From: an uncultured archaeon
Lineage (GTDB): Archaea; Thermoproteota; Nitrososphaeria; Conexivisphaerales; CALBHZ01
Direction of reading: 5' to 3'
Assembly (NCBI GenBank): GCA_937892815.1
Contig: CALBHZ010000208.1
Coordinates: 1 to 5,667 of the forward strand
Length of the DNA stretch: 5,667 bases
A program made the translations under genes and the position numbers. The stretch's first letter is position 1. Every line of letters starts with the position of its first letter. This document shows positions 1 to 4,607 of the stretch, one piece after another. The notes under the pieces are model-generated. The model searched no databases. It was given only the letters and a program-made list of their open reading frames with translations, and was not told the DNA's origin.

Positions 1-313
1 GCTTAGGCCTCGGCCTAGATATAGCTTCTTTAGCTAAATAGGTAATGGTTAAAGCGAGGGCTAAACCGAGTAAAGAAGCTCTTCCCTTCCCCTTTCCACG
101 GTGATAAACGAAAAATGCAGCTGAAAGTGTTATACATACGTAGAATTCGGATAATAAAGATATTATGGAGAAGAGAGGGTGGAGAGGGAGAGTTTTAGAA
201 TATATCGTATTAACTAAATTGCTTTCCACGTTTAAGTTGAGTAGTATAGCGCTTAAACTTAATAGTAAAACGGATATAACCAATTCGATGATCTCTGCTT
301 TACTTGTAATCAT
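1..313 (-). CDS. PAP2-family membrane phosphatase, N-terminal part (runs off left edge)
   Basis: An open frame of 104 codons starts at an ATG (base 313) and continues past the left edge. Hydrophobic helices lie at about residues 9-27, 46-70 and 80-94. Residues 95-103 read KEAISRPRP, which fits the first motif (KX6RP: K95, R102, P103) of type 2 phosphatidic-acid phosphatases. Known members hydrolyse phosphate from lipid or isoprenoid phosphates at the membrane; the substrate here cannot be told. The SRPSGH and SRXXXXXHXXXD motifs expected further on are outside the window, so catalytic completeness is unseen. The start is supported by a TATA box about 30 bases upstream, which leaves only a few bases of leader and no Shine-Dalgarno sequence. 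The family call rests on one motif plus the membrane-helix layout. Confidence 0.75.
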   Translation of the reverse strand, partial: MITSKAEIIELVISVLLLSLSAILLNLNVESNLVNTIYSKTLPLHPLFSIISLLSEFYVCITLSAAFFVYHRGKGKGRASLLGLALALTITYLAKEAISRPRPK

Positions 314-338
314 CCGCTTTAGCGAACGTCTCAAAAAG

Positions 339-347
339 TTATAAATA
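339..347 (-). promoter_or_regulatory. TATA box for the PAP2-family gene
   Basis: The minus strand reads TATTTATAA here, preceded by the purine-rich GAGGAGAAC, a possible BRE. Its centre is about 30 bases before the ATG at 313, which predicts a leader of only a few bases. Confidence 0.55.
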
Positions 348-571
348 GTTCTCCTCTAGCCAATCAGAGTTTTAACTTTCCACCAGACACGAATTTACTA
401 AGGGATCTACATTACCTACTAAGGATGGACATATAGGGTAAATTTTTGCTTAAATAAGCGACTTCCAGGATCGGCATCATTAATCTAACGTTTAAAGGGA
501 TCTTTTTGTTCGTTCTACAAAATAGTTCGATTAACTATGCATAATTTTTTAGAAAAACGGGCTCTTTGAAT
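348..571. other. AT-rich intergenic stretch with no recognised gene
   Basis: Both strands are broken by frequent stops. The longest ATG-initiated frame is 22 codons on the minus strand (412-480), without a properly placed TATA box. I see no tRNA-like, C/D-box or hairpin structure that I could defend. The stretch separates the divergent PAP2-family and lysine-rich genes and probably contributes only their upstream promoter DNA. Confidence 0.5.
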
Positions 572-574
572 AAA

Positions 575-582
575 GTTTAAAT
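575..582 (+). promoter_or_regulatory. TATA box for the lysine-rich mini-gene
   Basis: GTTTAAAT, preceded by the purine-rich GAATAAA, has its centre about 35 bases before the ATG at 614. A start of transcription near 605 would give a leader of about ten bases. No Shine-Dalgarno sequence is seen. Confidence 0.5.
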
Positions 583-613
583 CGGATAGATCTAATAGAA
601 AGATAGAGAAGAG

Positions 614-739
614 ATGGCCGCTAAGAAGAAGGCAGCTAAGAAAGCGGCTAAGAAAAAGGCGGCTAAGAAGGCTAAGAAGACTACTAAGAAGAAGGCCGCG
701 AAGAAGGGGCGCGGGGCGAAAAAGAAGAAGGCTAAGTAG
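614..739 (+). CDS. 41-residue lysine/alanine-rich basic protein, histone H1-tail-like
   Basis: The complete small frame runs from ATG to TAG. The protein has 22 lysines, 13 alanines, 2 threonines, 2 glycines, 1 arginine and the initial methionine, with no acidic or aromatic residue. It is built from irregular AAKK and AAKKK units, with a TT near residue 23 and a single GRG near residue 32. This composition resembles the C-terminal tails of eukaryotic linker histone H1 and of bacterial H1-like proteins, so electrostatic binding to DNA or RNA is the natural inference; no folded domain is present. A TATA box upstream and an oligo-T terminator downstream bracket exactly this frame, and all four alanine codons are used, which argues against a simple-sequence artefact. 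It could instead bind rRNA or polyphosphate. Coding is likely; the function is inferred from composition only. Confidence 0.7.
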   Translation: MAAKKKAAKKAAKKKAAKKAKKTTKKKAAKKGRGAKKKKAK

Positions 740-757
740 TACTCGATCTTCTCCACT

Positions 758-774
758 TATTTTTTCAAAAAATA
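758..774. terminator. Symmetric bidirectional oligo-T terminator
   Basis: TATTTTTTC followed by AAAAAATA is a perfect inverted repeat with 8-bp arms around C766. The plus strand has six T's about 20 bases after the stop of the lysine-rich gene, and the minus strand has six T's about 9 bases after the stop of the aldolase/phosphatase gene. Archaeal RNA polymerase terminates at such T runs, so one element can serve both converging genes. Confidence 0.65.
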
Positions 775-780
775 GGAAAG

Positions 781-1917
781 TTATAGCTTTTCCATCCTTT
801 CCTCTAGCTTCTTCAGAACGCTTGGCCTAGTCGTATATTCGAGCTCTTCTGGAGGGACGATTTCAGGCATGAAGGGACCATGCCTTCTCATGTACTCGGC
901 TATTTGCGCGGCTATCCTCCTAGCGTGATCGAATACGCTCCCCTTGAAGTAGTCGATCGGCTTATGTTCTCCGACGGGGCTACTATCGGGATTCTCTTCT
1001 CCGACTAACCTACCTTCCTTTATCTGGAAGCCTATAGCTACCAATCTAGGAGGGCCGTCGAAGAAGGTCGGATCTGAATCATCTACGCAACATGGGTATA
1101 GCGGACCGTGATGGGAGCCTCTCATCCATCCGGCTACTAGGTGAGGGAACATGAAGGGCTGAAGTATCTCTCCAACCGCGGGTAAGCCCGATTGAGCTCT
1201 AAGTATGGCACATGGATCGTCCTTTCCTACGTACCTTCCAGCCGTTATGTTTAGCTTCTCCGTGCTTACTACGGCGGCGATGCCTATCTTTTCATTTTTA
1301 CTGAAGATCCTCTTAATCGCATACCTAGTGGTATCGCTTATTAGAGTTAGTAGGTCGTGGAGCTCCTCCGGGGTCGATAGCTTAATCCTCTTGTGATCTA
1401 TTACGTCTACTACTTCAAATATGAAGCCATCGTGGAGCCTAGGATCGATTACCAATCCAGTCGTAGTGAAGGGATCTGCGTATATCCTAGCTAAAGGCAA
1501 GTTGAAGGCGCTAGGCTCGGTTTTATCTGCCATTAAGATTACTACCGGCTCAGCAGGCCTCTCTTCAAACGTCATTTCAGCTGCTCCAGGACCTAAGCCT
1601 CTTATGTTCCCGCTGAAGGCGTCCGATAGTAGGTCTTGACCCGCCGCATATAGCCCTAGCTTTTTAGCTACGCTCGTCGCCTCCTTAAAGGCGTTCCAAG
1701 CTATGCCGTGTATATCTGGATGATCCTCTCCCTTATCATGAGTCATGATTAAGTGTATATCGTCTCCAACTCTAGTTACGTAGAAATCGATAATCGTGCC
1801 TTTATCTACAGCTTCCTTTAGCACCTTCTTCGCCGCTTCTAACTGTAAAGGATGAGGACGGCAATGTCCAGCGATAGAACCTACATCTGCTTTTATATCG
1901 GAAATAGTTATTCTCAT
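781..1917 (-). CDS. fbp: Fructose-1,6-bisphosphate aldolase/phosphatase (bifunctional, archaeal type V)
   Basis: This 378-residue cytosolic enzyme makes fructose 6-phosphate from dihydroxyacetone phosphate and glyceraldehyde 3-phosphate by aldol condensation followed by Mg-dependent removal of the C1 phosphate. That makes gluconeogenesis effectively one-way. The family is recognised along its whole length. The N-terminus ISDIKADVGSIAGH supplies D11 and H18; VGDD gives D52 and D53; GAGQ-like AAGQD gives Q94; MADKTEP gives D131 and K132. AGRYVGKDDP contains Y229, the Schiff-base lysine K232, and D233 and D234. The loop tyrosine is Y361 in LEYTTRP. All of these correspond to metal-binding or catalytic positions known from Sulfolobus and Thermoproteus homologues, so the enzyme should be active. 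The length is normal for the family. The ATG chosen gives the conserved family N-terminus and sits just behind a short leader. The gene is a single transcription unit, divergent from the LpdD-like gene. Confidence 0.97.
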   Translation of the reverse strand: MRITISDIKADVGSIAGHCRPHPLQLEAAKKVLKEAVDKGTIIDFYVTRVGDDIHLIMTHDKGEDHPDIHGIAWNAFKEATSVAKKLGLYAAGQDLLSDAFSGNIRGLGPGAAEMTFEERPAEPVVILMADKTEPSAFNLPLARIYADPFTTTGLVIDPRLHDGFIFEVVDVIDHKRIKLSTPEELHDLLTLISDTTRYAIKRIFSKNEKIGIAAVVSTEKLNITAGRYVGKDDPCAILRAQSGLPAVGEILQPFMFPHLVAGWMRGSHHGPLYPCCVDDSDPTFFDGPPRLVAIGFQIKEGRLVGEENPDSSPVGEHKPIDYFKGSVFDHARRIAAQIAEYMRRHGPFMPEIVPPEELEYTTRPSVLKKLEERMEKL

Positions 1918-1945
1918 GCTCTCCAGATGGCGTTCTATCGTCGCT

Positions 1946-1954
1946 CTATTTAAG
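1946..1954 (-). promoter_or_regulatory. TATA box for the fbp gene
   Basis: The minus strand reads CTTAAATAG. Its centre is about 33 bases before the ATG at 1917, predicting a leader of roughly 7 bases. A weak GGAGA lies immediately before the start codon, too close to be a typical Shine-Dalgarno site. The element shares an 89-bp region with the promoter of the divergent gene. Confidence 0.55.
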
Positions 1955-1969
1955 ATTTTAAGGAGGGGC

Positions 1970-1979
1970 TTAAAGTTTA
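1970..1979 (+). promoter_or_regulatory. TATA box for the LpdD-like gene
   Basis: TTAAAGTTTA, preceded by the purine-rich AGGAGGGGC, is centred about 32 bases before the ATG at 2007, predicting a leader of a few bases. It lies back to back with the fbp TATA box, only about 15 bases away, so binding of the transcription machinery at the two promoters could interfere. Confidence 0.5.
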
Positions 1980-2006
1980 TTTTCCTTAAAGCTTTTCAAC
2001 TTAACT

Positions 2007-2387
2007 ATGTTCGCTAAGGTAGTTACGGAGGGAGTTGGAGAAGGTAGGTTGAGGGTTGAGGCGGTCGCTTTAGACGTAGAATCGTCTACCTTAATTTGGA
2101 TCTTAGGAGGAGAAAGGCCGCATATAGGAGCGGTAGCCGTTGCTCAGAAGAGGCCTAGTTTGAGAGATCCTAGGCGGTTATCGTGTAACGTATCGGTCAT
2201 ATCCTTACTCGGACATAAGGAAGAGGAGCTGGTTTTCGAGATCGCTAAAAGGTGTTTTGAAAGGCTGAAGAAAGACGTAGCGATAGCTATAGGCGTTCAC
2301 GTAGAGAAAGCTACGGATGAGGAGATAGATATCTTAGTACGGAACTGCAGGAGCGTTCTCTCCAAGTTGTTAGACAGGCTAGCTTAA
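2007..2387 (+). CDS. LpdD-like domain protein (possible prenylated-flavin chaperone)
   Basis: This 126-residue soluble protein consists of one domain. The pattern is a GxGR segment (residues 11-14), a hydrophobic strand ending in GGERPHIGAV (34-43), a serine-rich VSVISLLGHKEEELV block (62-76), then AIAIGVHVEKATDEEID (93-108) and a C-terminal helix. The three histidines H39, H70 and H98, each in a glycine-flanked motif, match my memory of the LpdD-like family. Its namesake is the small D subunit of gallate decarboxylase, proposed to help deliver prenylated FMN to UbiD-type decarboxylases. Archaeal stand-alone members are usually uncharacterised, and no UbiD or UbiX gene lies in this window, so the role here is open. 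The start is supported by a near-leaderless promoter. The stop codon overlaps the stop of a possible tiny minus-strand ORF. The family assignment is from memory of motif patterns and is moderately sure. Confidence 0.65.
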   Translation: MFAKVVTEGVGEGRLRVEAVALDVESSTLIWILGGERPHIGAVAVAQKRPSLRDPRRLSCNVSVISLLGHKEEELVFEIAKRCFERLKKDVAIAIGVHVEKATDEEIDILVRNCRSVLSKLLDRLA

Positions 2388-2536
2388 GACGTAATTTCCT
2401 TAGACCCTTCGATAGCGTTTTTAAGTATCCTAGTAGCCATTTCTACAGTTTGCTCTTTATCTAAATTTAAGCCATCTTCTTTAGATACTTTCTGTAACAT
2501 GTTCGCAATTATATCGACTATATCGTTCTCCTTCAA
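2384..2536 (-). CDS. Possible small protein, about 50 residues, function unknown
   Basis: A minus-strand frame is open from a stop at 2600-2602 to the TAA at 2384-2386. The usable start is uncertain: a TTG at 2536 gives 50 residues, an ATG at 2500 gives 38, and a rare ATT at 2569 would give 61. The sequence looks protein-like, with a hydrophobic and charged alternating helix (KENDIVDIIANMLQKV), a short GLNL turn and a second amphipathic helix (EMATRILKNAIEG). A TATA-like element at 2600-2608 would start transcription near 2576, which fits the ATT start better than the TTG. Its stop codon overlaps that of the convergent LpdD-like gene in the four bases TTAA, a tight arrangement seen between real genes. 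It could also be a gene remnant, since the 5' end is not clean. Confidence 0.35.
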   Translation of the reverse strand: MKENDIVDIIANMLQKVSKEDGLNLDKEQTVEMATRILKNAIEGSKEITS

Positions 2537-2599
2537 AGCTACGCCTATTGTTGAGAAGGATCTTAAAATCGCGAATGTGAAATTAGTGAGACTTGGCTG

Positions 2600-2608
2600 T
2601 TAAATATT
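2600..2608 (-). promoter_or_regulatory. TATA-like element upstream of the 50-residue ORF
   Basis: The minus strand reads AATATTTAA, and transcription would start around 2576. No ATG, GTG or TTG lies within the next dozen bases in the open frame, which leaves the downstream ORF start unresolved. Confidence 0.3.
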
Positions 2609-2612
2609 GTAG

Positions 2613-2696
2613 TTAATGAGGGCTAGAGATGCTATCTATCCTATCTTCTAAAGCCCTCCTAACCTCCTCTTTCAGCACTTCCTCGACGTCGCTCAT
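2613..2696 (-). CDS. Possible 27-residue leaderless mini-ORF
   Basis: ATG at 2696 to TAA at 2613 encodes a short, highly charged helix-like peptide beginning MSDVEEVLKEEVRRALEDRI and ending SSPH. The heptad-like spacing of V, L, V, A, L and I suggests an amphipathic or coiled-coil helix. Support comes from a well-formed TATA box (CTTATATAC) centred 25 bases before the ATG, the spacing expected for a leaderless archaeal mRNA. Its frame stays open upstream through the start of the next gene but offers no earlier start codon. It may be a real microprotein, a remnant of a longer gene, or chance. No family is recognised. Confidence 0.35.
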   Translation of the reverse strand: MSDVEEVLKEEVRRALEDRIDSISSPH

Positions 2697-2716
2697 CGCC
2701 TTATCATCTACTGGTC

Positions 2717-2725
2717 GTATATAAG
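2717..2725. promoter_or_regulatory. Near-symmetric TATA element, possibly shared
   Basis: GTATATAAG reads as a TATA box on both strands. On the minus strand it is 25 bases before the ATG of the 27-residue ORF. On the plus strand it would give a leader of about 40 bases to the gene at 2787, which has a better placed TATA box of its own. Confidence 0.4.
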
Positions 2726-2755
2726 CTCCCTTAAAGAGCGTTCTAAGGTATAGCG

Positions 2756-2763
2756 TTAAATAG
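2756..2763 (+). promoter_or_regulatory. TATA box for the surface-protein/DUF998 operon
   Basis: TTAAATAG is centred about 28 bases before the ATG at 2787, predicting a leaderless or nearly leaderless transcript. This is the same spacing as at other promoters in the window and favours it over the TATA-like element at 2717-2725. Confidence 0.5.
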
Positions 2764-2786
2764 AGAGGACGGATAGGATTGGATAG

Positions 2787-3866
2787 ATGAACGTTAAATC
2801 GCTGCTTTTGCTCTCCATACTGCTCCTACCTCCTTTAGCTGTAGCGATCGCTAACCCCATACCTATTCCAACCGTTCCTCTAGAAAACGAGGATATTACG
2901 ATAACGATTGAAAGGGGAAATGGGTGTTTTACAGTTAACGTTACGGGTATATACGAATTTGGAAAACCTGTAGGTTTCCAAGGCGAAGTACTAATCAAAT
3001 TTCCCGTCCCTCGAAATGTAGAGAAGCTAGTAGTTGAAGTAGGAGGGAAGGAGGTGGAATGGTCGTATAATGGAAGCTATCTGCCTAAGCCTATCGAAGT
3101 TGAAATGAAGGTCGTTCAGTGGACCCAGCCTATAGTAAACGAAAGTTTAGAGAAGGTAAGGGTTTCCTACGTACATAAGGCTATAGATTTAGGAAATAAT
3201 ACCTTCTTGATCGTTTATGCGTTAGGCTCTTCTAAGTTAAACGTTGAGTACGCAAAGGGTTGTCCTTACGAGATAAGGCTTAACCTGCCTAGCGGGGTAA
3301 AGGCTCAAGTTCTAGCCTCTAAGGTAGATGAGGGAACTGGTAAGAAGGAATATGAGTGGATTAGAGTGAATAGATCCATGACTATTCAAGGGAAGCTCGA
3401 TTTATCCAACATGTTCGATGATTTCTACGTTAAAGTAGAGGAAGGATATCCGTGGGTTCCAGCGCAGCCTTTAAACGTAGATCTCAAGGCTTTAGTTGAG
3501 GGGAGGCAAGCAATCATTACCGCCGTTTTGATTCTGCCCCATCCGGCCTTCGAGATCTCCTACGTTTCTTACAGCGTGAAGGGAAACGTTATCGAAGGGA
3601 GGATGGACCTTATAGCCTATACAGGTCCGGTTATCCAAGTTATATCTACGAGGAACGTTACCTACGTGATAGATAACTTAGATTCGGGAAGCTACGAGTT
3701 CCAGCTATGTATAAACGGAAAATATTCATCGTCGGTAAACTTCCAAATTAGCGAAGATCGAGGAATGGAGAAATGGCAGGCTTACCTCATAGTATTCATT
3801 ATAAGCGTGGCAATATTCTCGGTAGGCGCAGCGCTTTTAAGATACTCAGTTAAACCTCGATCATGA
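2787..3866 (+). CDS. Secreted membrane-anchored protein of unknown function, first gene of operon
   Basis: This 359-residue protein has a clear N-terminal signal peptide (about residues 4-22, leucine-rich, ending AVAIA) followed by mature NPIPIP. A large beta-rich ectodomain spans about residues 23-330. One hydrophobic helix (about 332-352) and a short basic tail ending KPRS follow. The layout places the body outside the cell, anchored at its C-terminus. Six N-glycosylation sequons are visible at N51, N95, N118, N137, N195 and N290, consistent with an archaeal surface glycoprotein. The three cysteines (C47, C159, C308) are not in a recognisable redox motif. The last part before the anchor (about 225-320) looks like an immunoglobulin-type beta sandwich by strand pattern, which is only an impression. 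I recognise no named family. The stop overlaps the next start, so the DUF998 membrane protein is co-translated and a likely partner. Confidence 0.85.
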   Translation: MNVKSLLLLSILLLPPLAVAIANPIPIPTVPLENEDITITIERGNGCFTVNVTGIYEFGKPVGFQGEVLIKFPVPRNVEKLVVEVGGKEVEWSYNGSYLPKPIEVEMKVVQWTQPIVNESLEKVRVSYVHKAIDLGNNTFLIVYALGSSKLNVEYAKGCPYEIRLNLPSGVKAQVLASKVDEGTGKKEYEWIRVNRSMTIQGKLDLSNMFDDFYVKVEEGYPWVPAQPLNVDLKALVEGRQAIITAVLILPHPAFEISYVSYSVKGNVIEGRMDLIAYTGPVIQVISTRNVTYVIDNLDSGSYEFQLCINGKYSSSVNFQISEDRGMEKWQAYLIVFIISVAIFSVGAALLRYSVKPRS

Positions 3867-4450
3867 AGCTTAAAACGTTAGGAGGAGTACTAGGCGTTTT
3901 ATCCTCGCTAATACCATTATCTTGCATCTTCTACTCCATATCGATATCTCCGTGGTTTAGCTTTCATCATAACGCTCTAAGCGATCTTGGAGTTAGAGCC
4001 CCAAGCGCGCTTATCTTCAACTTAGGGCTTATCTTAGGAGGAGCTTTAGGCGTTTTACTCTCCTCGATTTTAATATACGGGTTTAAAGGGTATTTAAGAG
4101 GGTTAATTGGCTCTACCTTCCTCCTCCTAACTACCTTATCCTTATCGCTAATTGGCCTTTTTACGGAGGAAAGCGGCGCTATCCACTTATACGTATCTAT
4201 AGCCTTTTTCGTTCTACTCCCGATCGCTCAAATTTCGTTTAGCATCGTACTTAAGAGGTTGGTGAAAGAATGGCCCCTATCAGTTGTATTTGGAGCGATA
4301 AGCGCGTTAGTATGGGTTTTCCCGTGGAAGGCCGCAGCGATTCCTGAACTGATTTCATCTCTAAGCGGAAGCGCATGGATTATATGGATAAGCCTGCTTT
4401 TAATTACGGAGAGGTTAGATGAGGATCGCCGGTTGCGATCGATGTTTTAG
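3863..4450 (+). CDS. DUF998 family multi-pass membrane protein
   Basis: This 195-residue integral membrane protein has about six hydrophobic segments, near residues 5-27, 48-72, 80-100, 106-131, 137-155 and 168-182. Family marks are the SP...FHHNALSDLG segment after the first helix (residues 29-43), the FN opening the second helix, GLFTEESGAIH after the third (98-108) and the AAIPE segment (158-162). DUF998 proteins have no established biochemical activity, so none is assigned. The ATG overlaps the TGA of the surface-protein gene in ATGA and there is no Shine-Dalgarno sequence, so translation is probably coupled to the upstream gene. The conserved polar residues between helices (H35, H36, N37, D41, E102, H108) would be the place to look for a function. 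The C-terminal tail is short and charged. Confidence 0.85.
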   Translation: MKLKTLGGVLGVLSSLIPLSCIFYSISISPWFSFHHNALSDLGVRAPSALIFNLGLILGGALGVLLSSILIYGFKGYLRGLIGSTFLLLTTLSLSLIGLFTEESGAIHLYVSIAFFVLLPIAQISFSIVLKRLVKEWPLSVVFGAISALVWVFPWKAAAIPELISSLSGSAWIIWISLLLITERLDEDRRLRSMF

Positions 4451-4470
4451 GGAGCTCGAATAGAAGAAAG

Positions 4471-4550
4471 GGGATAGCCCTTTGCCCTCCGCCAAGCCCG
4501 TTCTGTCCTTCGGGATTTATTCTAAGGAGGATTTAGGAGAAGGAGCCGGC
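4471..4550. other. GC-rich, possibly structured spacer upstream of the PadR promoter
   Basis: The 155-bp gap after the DUF998 gene has no good ORF. Its first part is C-rich on the plus strand and includes TCC-TTCG-GGA (4506-4515), a short stem with a stable UUCG tetraloop. Its second part (4523-4545) is purine-rich with two GGAG-type boxes that no start codon follows. CCAAGCC at 4492-4498 could pair with GGCTTAG at 4548-4554, and the CTCC just before the first with the GGAG just before the second. It may be the 3' untranslated end or terminator of the operon, since no T run of five or more lies after the DUF998 stop, or an unrecognised RNA. Confidence 0.3.
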
Positions 4551-4555
4551 TTAGT

Positions 4556-4571
4556 ATATCGCTAGCGATAT
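4556..4571. promoter_or_regulatory. Operator box 1, perfect 16-bp palindrome
   Basis: ATATCGCTAGCGATAT is identical to its own reverse complement. It lies immediately upstream of the PadR TATA box, where BRE would be. It has the same 7-bp arms as box 2, with centre TA instead of AT. Probable binding site of the PadR protein encoded downstream. Confidence 0.75.
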
Positions 4572-4572
4572 C

Positions 4573-4580
4573 TTTAAATA
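4573..4580 (+). promoter_or_regulatory. TATA box for the padR-family gene
   Basis: TTTAAATA is centred about 29 bases before the ATG at 4606. It is sandwiched between operator boxes 1 and 2, so a bound repressor would block TBP/TFB access. Confidence 0.65.
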
Positions 4581-4595
4581 TATCGCATGCGATAT
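4580..4595. promoter_or_regulatory. Operator box 2, perfect 16-bp palindrome
   Basis: ATATCGCATGCGATAT is identical to its own reverse complement. Its centre is 24 bp from that of box 1. It begins on the last base of the TATA box and covers the region melted at initiation. Confidence 0.75.
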
Positions 4596-4607
4596 CATTA
4601 GCGATAT
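4592..4607. promoter_or_regulatory. Operator box 3, imperfect palindrome over the start codon
   Basis: ATATCATTAGCGATAT matches box 1 at 14 of 16 positions, with a degenerate left arm. Its centre is 12 bp from that of box 2, and the two share the ATAT at 4592-4595. It covers the predicted transcription start and the first two bases of the ATG. Confidence 0.6.

Noticed and set aside
412..480. 22-codon minus-strand ATG frame in the left intergenic region
   Set aside because: The nearest TATA-like element is only about 13 bases upstream, the peptide resembles nothing, and such short frames occur by chance.
1205..1639. Two plus-strand open frames (1205-1396 and 1421-1639)
   Set aside because: They lie antisense inside the fructose-1,6-bisphosphate aldolase/phosphatase gene, whose conserved motifs cover the same bases. 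Their products show no family pattern.
2383..2393. CTTAAGACGTA at the end of the LpdD-like gene matching the helicase promoter dyad on the other strand
   Set aside because: An 11-base match between two places is expected several times by chance in a window of this size.
2756..2998. Minus-strand open frame of 80 codons
   Set aside because: It is antisense to the signal peptide and first ectodomain strands of the surface-protein gene, with no promoter of its own. Its composition mirrors the opposite strand.
3935..3944. ATATCGATAT inside the DUF998 gene as a further PadR operator
   Set aside because: It is a short palindrome lacking the GC/GC core of the 16-bp boxes and lies inside coding sequence for an ordinary membrane segment.
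4491..4508. Minus-strand GGACAGAACGGGCTTGGC resembling the 3' conserved region of RNase P RNA (ACAGAA..GGCTT)
   Set aside because: The spacing is one base off the pattern I know, no GAGGAAAGTCC-type 5' element is present, and the rest of such an RNA would have to lie across the padR promoter and gene.
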